64,000 nucleotides of DNA, taken from positions 66,332,580 to 66,396,579 of the forward strand of contig NC_085138.1 of NCBI RefSeq assembly GCF_035046485.1, in the 5' to 3' direction. This document shows positions 1 to 10,901 of the stretch, in pieces (position 1 is the stretch's first letter; each line of letters starts with the position of its first letter). Position numbers and translations under genes: made by a program. The notes under the pieces are model-generated. The model was not told where the DNA came from. It saw nothing but the letters and a program-made list of their open reading frames with translations, and made no database searches. Source of the stretch: Aedes albopictus (lineage: Eukaryota; Arthropoda; Insecta; Diptera; Culicidae).

Positions 1-355
1 AGAGATTGATCCAGAAAATTATCAAAAAATTCATTTACTTATACTTGGATATCTTCAGAAATTTGTCCAAAAATCTTCAATGCCTTCGGAGATTTCGCTA
101 AGACATCTTATCAAAGATTCTTCCATTGACTCATTTGAAAAATCTCCAGGGTTTTCCAGAGATGCAAGAAATTAATTTGGGAACCTCAAAAAAGCCTTCC
201 ATGCATTGCTCCGATATTGCTCCATAGAAATTAAGACAATTCTCTAGGAATTCTGTTTGGGAAAGTTGCACGGATTTCGTTTGTAAGTTCTTAACGTTCT
301 TACTTAAGAGCATGTTCCACGGATTGTTTCAGAATTCCCTCTGGAATTTCCTCTT
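1..355. repeat. Degenerate family A repeat (23/24-bp type)
   Basis: AT-rich DNA made of loosely repeated motifs such as ccagaaatt, ttccagagat and ggaattctg, the diverged form of the unit that is homogeneous at 55294-56725. No stable period survives, and short open frames here are chance. The same texture recurs at 1561-1700, 2058-2264, 19430-20960, 45640-48475 and 56726-57260. Confidence 0.6.
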
Positions 356-379
356 TTATTTTCTTCGGAATTTTCGTAA

Positions 380-552
380 GGGGCTGTTCATAAACCACGT
401 AGACCAAAATTTGGCAATCTCAGAACCCCCCCTCCCCCCTCGTAGACTTTTGTCCACACAAAAATTTTGAAATTTGTATGGAGCGTAGACTTTGGCCAGA
501 CCCAAACCCCCCCCCCTCCCCCCTAAAAGTCTACGTGGTTTATGAACGGTGC
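380..552. mobile_element. Short MITE with 19-bp perfect terminal inverted repeats
   Basis: The motif GTTCATAAACCACGTAGAC at 385-403 is repeated exactly in reverse complement at 529-547. Between them lie C-rich runs and a second GTAGAC-type inverted pair, so the whole element folds back. Related GGGG-plus-CATA ends occur at 38532, 39028 and 25464. There is no coding capacity. Exact ends and TSD are not clear. Confidence 0.75.
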
Positions 553-1060
553 GAAATGTAACTTCACCTTGGAAATTGGACGTTGCTGAGAGTCTAGAGA
601 TATACAAACAGGTACCTAACACGCTGTTGAATAAGGATCAAGGCAATGGAAGTTCGTGGCTTTTCAAATTGTTACCCCCTAAACACTCTCGTATAGCGTG
701 CGTCTCATAATGTACCTGTGATACATGAACTTTGTTTACCTATCCTGTGCTGGAGGGAAATGTACCTATTCGGTGGTGGAGGGGAATTTTACCTATTCTA
801 TGGTGGAGGTTAATATAGATATAAGTTTTTGCATGCTCGGAAGATAAAAAAAAAACTACCTAGATTAAGTTACCCATTCTTTTTACCTAAGATGTATAAG
901 ACGTGTAGAATGCGATGGATCTCTTTAGTCGAGTCAAGTACAAGACACTGAAGACGACCTTACAGTTGAGGTCGAAATACGTATCTGTCAAAGGATGCAA
1001 ATTCTTAGTGGAATTCAAAGGAACCGTACTTAACCCGATTTTCTATAGAAGCTTCTATGG
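553..1060. other. Unassigned AT-rich stretch with a small minisatellite
   Basis: No gene seen. At about 733-818 a unit of roughly 27 bp is repeated three times (tacctat followed by a g/t-rich gtggtggagg core), each copy diverged. The rest has no recognisable structure. Confidence 0.45.
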
Positions 1061-1713
1061 ATTTTCTTAAAACATCATCAAAAGATTTTTTCACGAGAGA
1101 AAAAAAATACTACTTTGATGAATAGTTTATTTAGGACAAAGATAGGCAACAGAAATATCTACAAAAGCAAGCTCAAAAATTTGAAATTGGTCAAACGATT
1201 AAAAAGTTATCGGACTCTAAAGTTATTTTTTTTTGATAAAAGAAGAAAAAATGAATTAGATCTTTAATAACTCATATTTTGCGTGACTTTAGAAAAATTG
1301 AATGTTCTACGCGTTCATTTGAAATTCAATTTGTGAGACATTCATAGAAAAAGATTGAAAATCGGTTGAAAATTGAAAAAGTTATGGCACTTGAAGCGAA
1401 AACACCTTCTTATTACTCGAAAATTTAACTTTGAGTTTACCTCTAAATCTCAATATTTTTGGCTCAAACTCGAAGTTTTCTCTATTTATGTCATTTGAAT
1501 CCAGAAGAGCTTACGAATTCCAAGTTTCAGAATTTTCTATGGGGGTACCTTTAGAAACTCTTTAAAAGCTTCTGTCATAAATTTTTAATACATTTTCCAG
1601 AGATCACTTCAGAAATTCTACCAAGTATTTCTTCAGGAAGCTCTAGGGATTCCATTGAAAATTCTCGTATCAATGTATCCAGGAATTGCTACAATGTTCA
1701 TCATGAAAATCCC
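1061..1713. other. AT-rich transposon-like DNA, no gene
   Basis: Dense in motifs typical of long foldback arms (aaaagttat, actcgaaaa, ttgaaaatcgg), but no matching second arm was found, so it may be half of a decayed foldback element. From about 1561 it passes into degenerate family A repeat. Confidence 0.35.
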
Positions 1714-1959
1714 TTCTTCTTATTCTTTCTGGCTTTACGTTCGGGGTGTAACTTGGACTGCTTCACTTCAACTTAGTGTTCTTTGAGCACTTCCACAGTT
1801 ATTAATTCATGAGCTTTCTTTGCCTACCATTGCATGAATTTGTATATAACGTGGCAAGTACAATGGCACACTATACCCAGGGAAATTTTCCCCGACCGGA
1901 ACGGAAATCGAATCCGCCGTCGGATTGGTGATCTATAGCCCTAACCATCAGGCTATCAG
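1714..1959 (-). mobile_element. tRNA-derived SINE, type 1, copy 1
   Basis: Read on the minus strand, the head at about 1890-1959 is tRNA-like, with a B-box relative (GATTCGATTTCCG) and a degenerate A-box. The body carries the shared motif of this family (acttagtgttctttgagcac on the plus strand) and the end is CT-rich on the plus strand. Four other copies lie at 4942, 6606, 27150 and 55016, all in the same orientation. RNA polymerase III would have transcribed the founder. This copy is diverged. Confidence 0.75.
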
Positions 1960-2057
1960 AAAAAAACCGTAGAAACTCATTCAGAAGTTACTGGATTATT
2001 ACCATCAGGCTATCAGAAAAAAACCGTAGAAACTCATTCAGAAGTTACTGGATTATT
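1944..2057. repeat. Exact 57-bp tandem duplication
   Basis: The 57 bases at 1944-2000 (starting accatcaggctatcag) are repeated without change at 2001-2057. The unit includes the outermost bases of the SINE head. Lack of divergence means either a very young local duplication or an assembly artefact. Confidence 0.95.
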
Positions 2058-2264
2058 ACTTTCAGTATTTGGGACTGGTATTCCACCAGATATTCTTGCA
2101 GGAGTTCATATAGAGATTCCTTCAGGATATCCTCTAGATATTCCACCAAGTATTTCTCTAGAAATTTAAAAGGCATTTTCTCTACTGATAACTCCCAACA
2201 TTTTACCACGAATACTTTAACAAATTTATAGGAAAACATTCCCAGCATTTTCTACGGAAACTCC
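2058..2264. repeat. Degenerate family A repeat
   Basis: Repeated ttccaccaga, tattcttcagg and ggaaattt blocks match the decayed 23/24-bp family. The 67-codon minus-strand frame across it follows from the low stop density of the repeat and is not a gene. Confidence 0.55.
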
Positions 2265-2268
2265 TTAA

Positions 2269-2595
2269 GGAGAAACTGGAAGCATTTCCTCACTTTTTGT
2301 TTTTTTTTTAATTTTACATGAAATAACGAAGCAATATTTCCAAAATCGGTTTTTGTACACTGTTAGAGGAAGGATCAAGGTATCTCCTGATTTTTTTTCA
2401 GGTGGAAAATGTTGTTTATTTTTAAGGAAACCATTTTTGAATAAAATTTCAGAAAAATATGATTATTGAAAAATTAGTAAAAGTTTTACACCTCAAAAAA
2501 AATCCAAGGTATAGCTCTATCCTTCCTCTAACTGTGTATGAAAACCGATTTTGAAAATATTGCTTCGTTATTTAATAAAAAAAAGCAAAAACAAC
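2269..2595. mobile_element. TTAA-flanked foldback MITE, copy 1 (right end lost)
   Basis: After TTAA at 2265-2268 comes GGAGAAACTGGAAGCATTTC, matching the end of the better copy at 53116-53469. Both arms contain ataacgaagcaatattt and its complement, with a loop near 2440-2470. The outer part of the right arm is missing beyond about 2595. Confidence 0.75.
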
Positions 2596-2881
2596 AATCT
2601 CTCCTGAGATTCCTTCAATAATGTCCCTGGGATTTGCTTCAGATATTCCTAGCGGTTCATCAAAAATATCTGCTGGTATGTCCTCAGCGATCCCTGCAGA
2701 ATTGTTCAGAAGTTCTTCCAGGAATTTCACAAAAAATACTGAAGAATACTTTAAGCATCAATATGTTTGTAGAAGTTATATTGTTGTCATTAAACACATA
2801 AAAATAGATAACTCTTTTTCGAAATAGATCTATGACATTTGATTTAAAATGTTTAAAACCATTTCATATTTCTCAAAGTTT
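2596..2881. other. Family A-like repeat and unassigned sequence
   Basis: The first 150 bases resemble degenerate family A (gagattccttc, ggatttgcttcag). The remainder is AT-rich without recognisable features. Confidence 0.35.
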
Positions 2882-2901
2882 AAGTACCTGAGAGCAACGG
2901 A

Positions 2902-3713
2902 GCTTGAGCTTCAGCTTGATTAACCGCCCGTGTATGCTACTCCAGCATCGCCAGACTAGCTAGACTCACACAAGGAACTAATGAGATATCTGCCGGGACT
3001 AAGCAGCCATCTTCAGTGTGTGAGTATCGGTGATCTTCTATTTGTAGACGACAATGGCGACTGCCACATCAGGTTGCACGTCAATGTGGGGAAGGGGAAG
3101 AAAGTGATTATTGCAATCGTTTGTATCCACAGCATACTGAATATACCTCTGCGTCTGCACAAGTTCATGCGGATGTCGAAGTGTTGGTGGGATATGGTTG
3201 GCAAAGGGTTCACACATTGGTGCATGGATGCCAGACGTAAGGTGAAAGATTACTTTATTTATTTCTCTGAAGATAATGCGGCAAATGTCGCTTGATTGCA
3301 TAAATCGTAGGCGTTATATGAGGGATTGACACTGTGCTTTAAATGTTGGAAGGAATGGAAACGGCTTTTTTAACCTGTTTCTGTTCTAGTGATGGCTATG
3401 TACATGTGGATATACATGAGTTGTATATGTAGAGAGGAGCGAGAATGTATATAGAAAGATATAAAGTAGGAGGAAAGGGACGGGTTGGGGATTGAACCCA
3501 GGACCCAGCACAGTGCCAAGCACCCTCTCCGTAGAGCTAATGATGCGATTTGTCTCACGCACAGTTACGGAAACTCACACTCATACGTCTTGGCAAAAAT
3601 GGGAGACCAGCACTTGAGATTGTGTGAAGCACAGGCTTTTTTCGCACCGTACTGTGCATGTCAACAATCCCTGATTAGAAGCGGTAGCCACTAGACCACC
3701 AAGCCCGTCATTC
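2902..3713 (-). mobile_element. 812-bp composite SINE-like insertion with 20-bp target duplications
   Basis: AAGTACCTGAGAGCAACGGA at 2882-2901 recurs with one mismatch at 3714-3733, a long duplication typical of LINE-driven insertion. On the minus strand the element starts with tRNA A-box-like sequence (GGTGGTCTAGTGGCTACCGC, about 3686-3705) and has a B-box-like GGGTTCAATCCCC at 3487-3499. It ends at the low coordinate with a GAGCTT-type tandem (gcttgagcttcagcttgatt), as in LINE 3' tails. Frames inside (e.g. 2981-3295) match no family I know. Confidence 0.7.
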
Positions 3714-3733
3714 AAGTACCTGGGAGCAACGGA

Positions 3734-4270
3734 TATGTATAAATATGTATTCTTGAATTTTCGTTGTAAGTTGCCTTGACATGGTCACAAAATACTCCTT
3801 TCAAGAAAGACATCCAAGCATCCCAAAAAAATAGAGAGAAATCATTAAGAAGTACAATGATTTCGAGTTCATATAAAAAGTTTCAACAGACATTTTATAC
3901 GAATAATTATCATTGTTTCAGCCGCAAAGAAAAAAAAATAAGGAAGTTTATTTTTACCATTTTCAGAAGCCCAATATTTCATCCAACCTTAATTTTTTTT
4001 TCAAATAGAATGAATGTTTCAAATCAATTGTTTTTCATCGATCCAAATTTTCCTGAGTACTCAAGAAATACTCAGAGAATACCTGGTTTTTCCTGGTAGT
4101 AGACATCCTGAGATTAGGCTGTGTCGAGAAAGTCTACGAATCATGACAAGGAGTTGCAAACAAAACTGAAATCGTCAATAATCACACTTCTTTCCACAAG
4201 GCTGCAGAAACGCAGTTAGGTCGTAATGATAAGCCAAGCAACACATATGACACTGCCTGAAGAGGCACGG
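3734..4270. other. Unassigned sequence
   Basis: Mixed-composition DNA with no tandem structure, terminal repeats or recognisable coding potential. A 107-codon frame at 3776-4099 shows no family features and is AT-rich, so I do not call it a gene. Confidence 0.4.
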
Positions 4271-4274
4271 CTGC

Positions 4275-4780
4275 GCTGAAGTCACTGTGATTCTTCCAGG
4301 GCGTTTTAGAAGCTTCCGGGGGGTTTCAGAGGTGTTTTCAAGGAGGGTTTTGGAGTGTCTCAGGTGCGATACAGAGGGTATTCGAAGGCTTTCGAGGTAG
4401 ATTCAAAAAGTTTTCAGTGGGTTTCAGAGGTATTAACGGGACGTTTATAAGGGTTTCAGAGTGTCTCAGGCACGTTATACGAGATCCGAAGGGGGCTTCA
4501 GGGGGTTTACAGTGCCATTTCAAATTGGTTCAAAGGATTTCAAGCGGGTTTCAGAGGCTTTGCAGGAGGCACTCGAGGAAGTTTCAGAAGATTTTCAGCG
4601 GGTTTAAGAGACGGCGTTTTCGGAGGATCTAACGTGCGTCAGGGATCCGAAGAGTTTTCGGAGGCATTTCAGGAATATTTAGAGGATTTTCAGTGGGTTT
4701 TAAAGGGGCGTTTCGAGATCTCGAGGGTCTCAAGATCGTTAGTGGGGATTTCAAAGGCGTTTCAGAATCACTAGTTAGCC
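4275..4780. repeat. Family B degenerate minisatellite
   Basis: Repeats of GTTTCAGAGG / GGTTTCAGGGGG-type units of about 10-12 bp with heavy divergence. The same family, in either orientation, fills 20985-21600, 29090-29320 and 34300-35280. Short open frames on both strands are by-products. Confidence 0.75.
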
Positions 4781-4941
4781 AACAGCAAAACGTTACAGGT
4801 AATAGAATGTCTAGTACATTTGGAGCGGAGATACATATTTTACGAACACAGTTTCTTCTTTAGCCAATTGTTGGAAATGGGCAAACGAATTCCTTCAGTG
4901 TTGACTGAGCCCCGAGTTCTCCGTTGGACAGCTTTTACTTT

Positions 4942-5214
4942 TCTTTATTCTTCTTCTTCTTCTTCTTTGTGGCTCTACGTCCCCACTGGGACTTATCCTG
5001 CCTCGCTCCAACTTAGTGTTCTTTGAGTTCCACAGTTATTAATTGATGGACTTTCTTTGTCTGCCATTGCATGAATTTGTATATTGTGAGGCAAGTACAT
5101 TGATACACTATACTATGCCCAGGGGGTTGAGAAAATTTTTCCGACCGGAACGGGAATCGAACCCGCCGTCTCCGGATTCGCGATCCATAGCCTTAACCAC
5201 TAGGCTAACTGGAG
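4942..5214 (-). mobile_element. tRNA-derived SINE, type 1, copy 2 (best head)
   Basis: On the minus strand the head has an A-box region (TAGTGGTTAAGGCTATGG) and a canonical B-box GGTTCGATTCCCG at 5151-5163. The body shares the family motif aacttagtgttctttgag (plus strand). The 3' tail is a (GAA)n run on the minus strand, seen as (TTC)n at about 4943-4965. About 273 bp, non-coding. Confidence 0.85.
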
Positions 5215-5320
5215 AAAAGTAGCTTTATATTGCGACAATTTCGTGAGAACAGGCAACAGCCCGAAGAAGAACAATTGGTCATAGTTGTTCAATACGGTGG
5301 GCTAGTTCGCAGAATATCGT

Positions 5321-5369
5321 AGCGAGATAGTTGCTAGTACATATCAACATCACTAGCAACTATCTCGCT
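5321..5369. repeat. Perfect 18-bp hairpin
   Basis: agcgagatagttgctagt at 5321-5338 pairs perfectly with 5352-5369 across a 13-base loop. The arms lack further complementarity, so this is shorter than a normal miRNA precursor stem. It could be the remnant of a tiny foldback element. Confidence 0.8.
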
Positions 5370-6605
5370 GGAGCTGGAGCAAGTGTTGATAGAATCAAGA
5401 TAAGTAAAGCATGAATTATCTGCAGTCTTGAATCTGCCGAAACAGTAACAGTAAGAAGTTTCACTCTTTCCAAGAAATCGCTTTTCTAACACCCATCTTA
5501 GGCAAAACTGGTTTTACTGATGATGTTAATATGGTGTTCCTATGATCTTTCATAAATAAATTTAGTAATCCTATTCAGTTCAATCTGACTTAACACAGCA
5601 CATTTCTCTGCTGGAGCAGAAAGAAAGCGCAATCCGTAACACTGTTCGTAAACAATCCGATAACGACGCGTTGGCTACTGTCTGATAAGAAGCTGATGCC
5701 ACTTCAGCATCCTGTTTGCAGTCCCTCCTCTCTGCACTGTTATAATTGGATGTCAATATAACTATCAATAAATGATATGATTTGCATTTGCTTATCTCGT
5801 TACATTGCAGTAGTCACTTATTGGAGTGCCTCGCCGAGGGCGCTCATCCATCAGACGATTTCTTCGAAGAACGCATTTGCGATGGCTGCTACCAAGCAGA
5901 TACAATTCCGTTTCCGTATTATGCAATTCGCTGTACACATTCGTAATGTACAAACAAGGGCAATCCACTGGCGATGTCGCAGTAAAGCTATAAGGCTGCT
6001 TTCAGAACAACAATCATCGTGTATGAAGCTTGACTGTTTGAAAGGCAAATATGATTTTCCACCCTTCCCTAGAAGTCCTTCCATCTCGTGTCATCGTCGT
6101 CGTCGTCGTCATCACCGTAAAACCAAGTTGTTGAAAAAAAGCAAATCAACTCACGGCGGCCGGAAGCTCGAGTCGAGTCAACAACGGGACGAGCTCGAAG
6201 CCTTAATACCCCTTGTATACCGTGTTACACAATCCGATCGCTAACATTATTGCAAACACAGAACCCGCGTCGTCACCGGCGACAGGTGCGGCGCGAGCAG
6301 CAACCGGGATGACAAAACAAAGCAAAACTATCTCGTGTGACTGTAAAATTGCGAGTACATAAATTATTCAAAACGATACAACGAACCGTGTAACCCCGTC
6401 ACCCTTCGTGATGCGCGCCAGAGCTCTGACTATGTCTTCGATGTTCGGTTCGGTAGAAATAGTGGAACTGGATGGGGAAGAAGGCAAGACGCCATATTTG
6501 GGTGGAGTGGCAACCTTTTTGACTCCGGATCTTCTTCTTCGTTTTGATGTATTATCCCAACTGGGAGGAAGCCTGCTTTTCAGCTGCAATGAACATTTTC
6601 CCAAC
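5370..6605. other. Single-copy-looking DNA, no gene called
   Basis: Composition rises in GC and no repeat family is visible except a GTC-rich run near 6095-6112. A 155-codon frame at 5777-6244 (plus) has a basic, low-complexity arginine/histidine stretch from that run and no recognisable domain. It could be an untranslated exon or regulatory region, but nothing in it decides this. Confidence 0.4.
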
Positions 6606-6775
6606 TGTCAACTTAGAGCTTCTCTGTCAATGACCATTTTTCATTTGTGTAAAGTGTAGCCAGGTACGAAGAAGTCAAGCCAATTTCCAGTATGAATATT
6701 TCCTGGATCGAACCCATCTTCCTCAGTATAACCCTGCTAAACACCCGCGCGTTTACCGCTTTGGCTATATGGACT
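6606..6775 (-). mobile_element. tRNA-derived SINE, type 1, copy 3 (partial)
   Basis: The segment keeps the head (gcgtttaccgctttggctatatgg, and a B-box relative within ggatcgaaccca near 6712) and part of the body (agcttctctgtcaatgacca), as in the copy at 55016-55293. The 3' half is missing. Confidence 0.7.
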
Positions 6776-7691
6776 GTTGTGACTCCAGGTATCGAGGAGG
6801 GTGGATTGTCTTGATGGTTGATTTGATGTTATAAAGTGACTTTCCGTTTGTCAACGAGGTGCAACCATTTGGAATATCTGTCGGTTTATCATCATGGCAG
6901 CGGTGAAGTTGGGCTTAGTTTGGCTTTGGGGTGAGTGGTTACACGGGCTAGTCAAATACGGCAAGCCACCTTCAGACTAACATTTATCAATCTTCAGTAA
7001 ACTTGAATAACCTGCTTTTGTAGAAATTAGAAACAGGCAAATATCTCAAAAGCACGTGTTTAAATATTGTTAATAAAATATCGTTGCAAGTGTAGATCTA
7101 ATAACCTTAATTCAGTAATGTTTTGGGTGGTCTCGACCTAAAAGTACCAACCAAGTCTCGGAGTTGGTCTCTCATCATGGTTTAAAACTTCTACATATAA
7201 TAATAATTAAAAAGTAGGGAAGTGGAATCATGTCAGCAGGGTTTCTGATTGGGGCATTCTGTTTTTTGTAAAAACTAAGACATTTTCGAGCCAATTGACA
7301 GCATTTTTGGAACGCAGTGAGATACGTATAGTATCTAGCCGTGTACAAAAAATCATCTTAATTAGTTTAGCATTGACTGAATTATTGAGAAAAGTTAGTG
7401 TTGCAAAGATCAGTGGTTCTCAAGCAAAGACAACGGGTCATTGTGTGTGGCCTCAAGAACCGAAAATGCCAAAAGAAAGTGAAAAAGGTTTTCAGCTCAG
7501 TGGTTTTCAGGCTGAGGGCACGGGCTATGATTTTTTCCGAAGTAAACCAAAATGAAAATGTTTTTTTTTCAAATTCGGCGTGGAAACCCAAATAAAAAAT
7601 ACAGTAGAAAACATTTCTATTTAGAAGCATATTGCTACAATAGACACCACTGTAACAATAAAAATACAAAAACAATAATATGTAATGTAGA
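6776..7691. other. Unassigned sequence
   Basis: No gene, tandem array or element ends recognised. Overlapping short frames on both strands around 7295-7675 are AT-rich and have no family features. Confidence 0.4.
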
Positions 7692-8973
7692 CACCATACA
7701 GTGAATTGTAAATAAGATTTTTACAATATATTATACAGGTTGTTAAGTATCACAACAATACAAAACAATATTTTTTTTTCATATATATTTTTTTGCAAAA
7801 CCATACATTTTATTGTAAATGAATTGTTCTAAATACTGATACGTGGGTTGTAAAATACCGTACATTGTATGGTACAAGTAAAGTTTCAAACAATAAAATG
7901 TAACGTAAATATATTGTTTTTAATTGTAATTTCACTAATGGCTATACCACAGACAAACAGACGTAACACTCTGATAATTCCGATCGTACACCGATTTAAC
8001 GGTCTTTTTTTTCAAAATTTGATAGTTGGCCAACTGCTCAACCGTGGCGCTCGCATCGTTTTTGTTCGAGTTTGACGTTTACTCACTACCGCCATCTAGT
8101 TGGTGGTCGGCCAAACATAGCCCTTTTAGCATTGGGCGAATATGTTTCCGTGACTATGATTTGAATCGAAAATTGTTCGAAGTGTTACGTCTGTTTGTCT
8201 GTGGCTATACATTTAATAAAATGGTTTTGGAATGGTTCTCTTTTGTTATATTGTATTGTTTTACATTACATAAACCATATATTATTATATTATCTTGTCA
8301 TGTTCCTTCTGTTAATGGCATCTTAGGCTTTATAGCCAAACTAACCTAAACTCGTCTAAGTCTGAATAATCTCTGATTGCATTAACAGTAGAAGCTTAGG
8401 CTCCCATGTCCCAGCGGGTTTGCAAACTAATGCAAGGTATGCACTTCAATCGGAATCTTGGGGCAAGACACTGTGCTGGAGAGTTCATTTTCCTTCACAG
8501 AGTTGCTCAGAATTTCTCCGGATTGCTCCCGTTTTACTTGAATTTCAATTTCCGTTCAATTTCTCTTATCGCTCGCTTGCGTATCTATCCATCGTATTCT
8601 TTCATTACTTTCCTTACTCCCTCTTACTTTGAGTAGTATTCATATCACCGAAAAAAAGCCAATCAAAACTAATTATGATACTTGAGTATTGCCTGATACT
8701 ATCGCAAAAACAAAACAATATTGCACGATATCCCCCTTGCAGTTTTAGGGGTGTTTTTCGACAAATTTCGTCGATCATTGTTAGAATGAGTTACTCAGAA
8801 TTTCTCAGAGTTACTCTCGTTCGCACAGTGACTTGCCCCTAGGTTCAAACGTAAGAAAAACAGTATTGTTACATAAAGATCGGATGTAAATGTATAGTAG
8901 CTATAATGTGCACAGCTTTAAGCGAACCATTCCATTACAATACACTTTATTGTAGCTGGTACACTGTATGGTG
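7692..8973. mobile_element. Possible outer TIR element around the nested MITE
   Basis: CACCATACAGTG at 7692-7703 has an exact reverse complement at 8962-8973, and both ends are followed inward by acaata/ttattgta-rich DNA. No matching target duplication is visible and 12 bp can occur by chance, so this is tentative. Contents are AT-rich with no coding signature. The perfect MITE at 7948-8203 sits inside. Confidence 0.4.
7948..8203. mobile_element. 256-bp MITE, perfect 23-bp TIRs, 7-bp TSD
   Basis: The left end starts CACAGACAAACAGACGTAAC and is matched exactly over 23 bp by the right end at 8181-8203. GCTATAC flanks it on both sides (7941-7947 and 8204-8210). The interior has no open frame and contains gttggccaactgc and gccatctagttgg. 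A 7-bp duplication is unusual: hAT and P elements normally give 8 bp, so I leave the superfamily open. Confidence 0.9.
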
Positions 8974-9214
8974 CAGGAATAGTTTTCACCGAATACCCAC
9001 CTAATATGGTTAGTTTTTATCCGAGAAGGCACACTTGTCAAAATACAGTGGTATTAAAAAGCTAGGTGGTTCCACATAAGCGGCCACGGACCACATCAAT
9101 TTCTCAAGAACCACTGAGCTTTTACCTGTCTATGTGCTCCCTAAGACGCAGGATTAAAAAAAGTGTGGTTTTGTTCTCACATACAGATGAAAAAGAATAA
9201 CCTTCATCGTACAT
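8974..9214. other. Unassigned sequence before the LINE
   Basis: No recognisable feature. The broken 3' end of the minus-strand LINE lies just to the right. Confidence 0.35.
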
Positions 9215-9229
9215 TAACTTGTGCTTACC

Positions 9230-9502
9230 TCACTGACCGAGTGCACGGTTAGGGGTCATAATAACCCCAATGCACGATCGTATCCTTCCGACTTTGGCTA
9301 CCTTCTGGATGCAGGGTTCGCCGTAAAGTGCAGCGAGCTCGTGGTTCAACCTTCTCCGAAACATACCGTTCTCCTGCACACCGTCGAAGATCGTTCTAAG
9401 CACGCGTCGCTCGAAAACTCCGAGTGCTTGCAGGTCCTCCTCGAACATGGTCCATGTATCGTGCCCATAGAGGACCACCGGTCTTATTAGCGTTTTGTAC
9501 AT
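9230..9502 (-). pseudogene. LINE A C-terminal block
   Basis: The frame carries YKTLIRPVVLYGHDTW, ALGVFERRVLRTIF and NHELAALYGEP, motifs that also occur in LINE B at 15575-15770. Similarity is lost at about 9290, where the sequence diverges before the expected RARW-VDQVEDDL-type end. This marks a 3' truncation or rearrangement. Confidence 0.85.
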
Positions 9503-9700
9503 GGTGCATTTGGTGCGTGGGTGAATCTTTTTCGACCGCAGTTTCTTCTGGAGTCCGTAGTAGGCTCGACTTTCACTGATGATGGACCTCCGAATTTCAC
9601 GACTTACGTTGTTGTCAACCGTCAGTAAGGATCCAAGGTGGAAGAATTATCCAGCCGGATCCGTTCGTATTCGGTTCCGCCTACCAGCATGTACTTTGTT

Positions 9701-10645
9701 TTAGAGGCATTCACCGACCTTTGCTGCTTCGCGTTTCAGGCGGGTGTACAGCTCTGCCACCGTTCTAAATGTTCTGGCAATAATGTCCATATCGTCCGCA
9801 AAGCACACAAATTGACCGGATTTTGTGAAAATCCTTCCCCGGCTGTTGGCCCGGCTCGGCGCATCATACCTTCCAGAGCGATGTTGAAGAGTAGGCATAA
9901 GAGTCCATCACCTTGTCGCAGTCCCCGGCGAGATTCGATTGAACTAGATAGTTCACCCGAAATCCTTACGCAGTTTTGCACACCGTCCATCGTTGGTTAA
10001 ATCAGTCTAGTCAGCTTCCCAGGAGAGCCGATTTCGTCCATGATTCTCCATAGCTCTGCGCGGTCGATACTGTCGAATGCCGCTTTGAAGCCGATGAACA
10101 GGTGATGCGTTGGGACCTGATATTCACGGCATTTCTGGAGGATTTGCCATACAGTGAAGATCTGGTCCGTTGTCGACCGGTCGTCGATGAAGCAGCTTGA
10201 TAACTTCCCACGAACTTATTCGTTTTAGGCAAACAGACGACGGAAGATGATCTGAGATAGCACTTTGTAGGCAGCATTCAAAATAGTGATCGAACGCCCT
10301 GAAGTTCTCACATTCCAAATGGTCGTCTTTCTTGTGAATGGGGCAGATTATCCCTTCCTTCCACTCCTCCGGTTGCTGTTCGGTTTCCCAGATCCTGACT
10401 ATCAGCCGATGCAGACAGGTGGCCCACTTTTCTGGGCCCATCTTGATGAGTTCAGCTGTGATACCATCCTTACCATCTGCTTTGTTGGTTTTGAGCTGAT
10501 CAATGCCATCATTAACTTCCCTCAGCGTGGGAGTTGGTTCATTTCCGTCCTCCGCTGCACTGGCGTCGTCGTTTCCTCCGTTGCCGTGGCCTCTCGGCCT
10601 TCGTTCTCCACGCCATTCAGGTGCTGATCGAAGTGCTGCTTCCAC
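9701..10645 (-). pseudogene. LINE A reverse transcriptase domain, broken
   Basis: The N-terminal block (10645-10290) reads NKADGKDGITAELIKMG and EEWKEGIICPIHKK, typical of LINE RT fingers. A frameshift after ECENFRA shifts the palm into other frames. GLRQGDGL is read in 9990-9736, and the catalytic FADDMDII is kept in 9898-9701. Plus-strand frames across this region (e.g. 10534-11223) are antisense shadows. Confidence 0.88.
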
Positions 10646-10901
10646 CTTTCGATCACATCTCGTCCGTCCGTCAAGAGACCTCCGTCTTTATCTCTGCATA
10701 TTTCGGCTCACGATGCGAAGCCGTTGCGGGATGCGTTGAGCTTCTGATAGAACTTCCGTGTTTCTTAGGAACGGCACAGCAGTTCCATTTCTTCGCAATC
10801 CGCTTCTTCCAGGCGGCGCTTTTTCTCCCGAAAGAGACGGGTCTGCTGTTTCCACTTCTGTTTGTAACGTTCCACGTTCTGTCGGGTCCCTTGCTGCAGC
10901 A

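Noticed and set aside
5151..5163. tRNA genes suggested by B-box motifs here and at 22365, 46173, 48625 and 55218
   Set aside because: None folds into a full cloverleaf with acceptor stem pairing. Each is the head of a longer SINE body found in other copies.
5777..6244. 155-codon plus-strand frame as a gene
   Set aside because: No recognisable domain, composition driven by a GTC microsatellite, no splice or promoter support.
7692..8973. A firm call of a 1.28-kb transposon from 12-bp inverted ends
   Set aside because: The match is short, lacks a target duplication and lies in AT-rich DNA, so it is kept only as a tentative feature.
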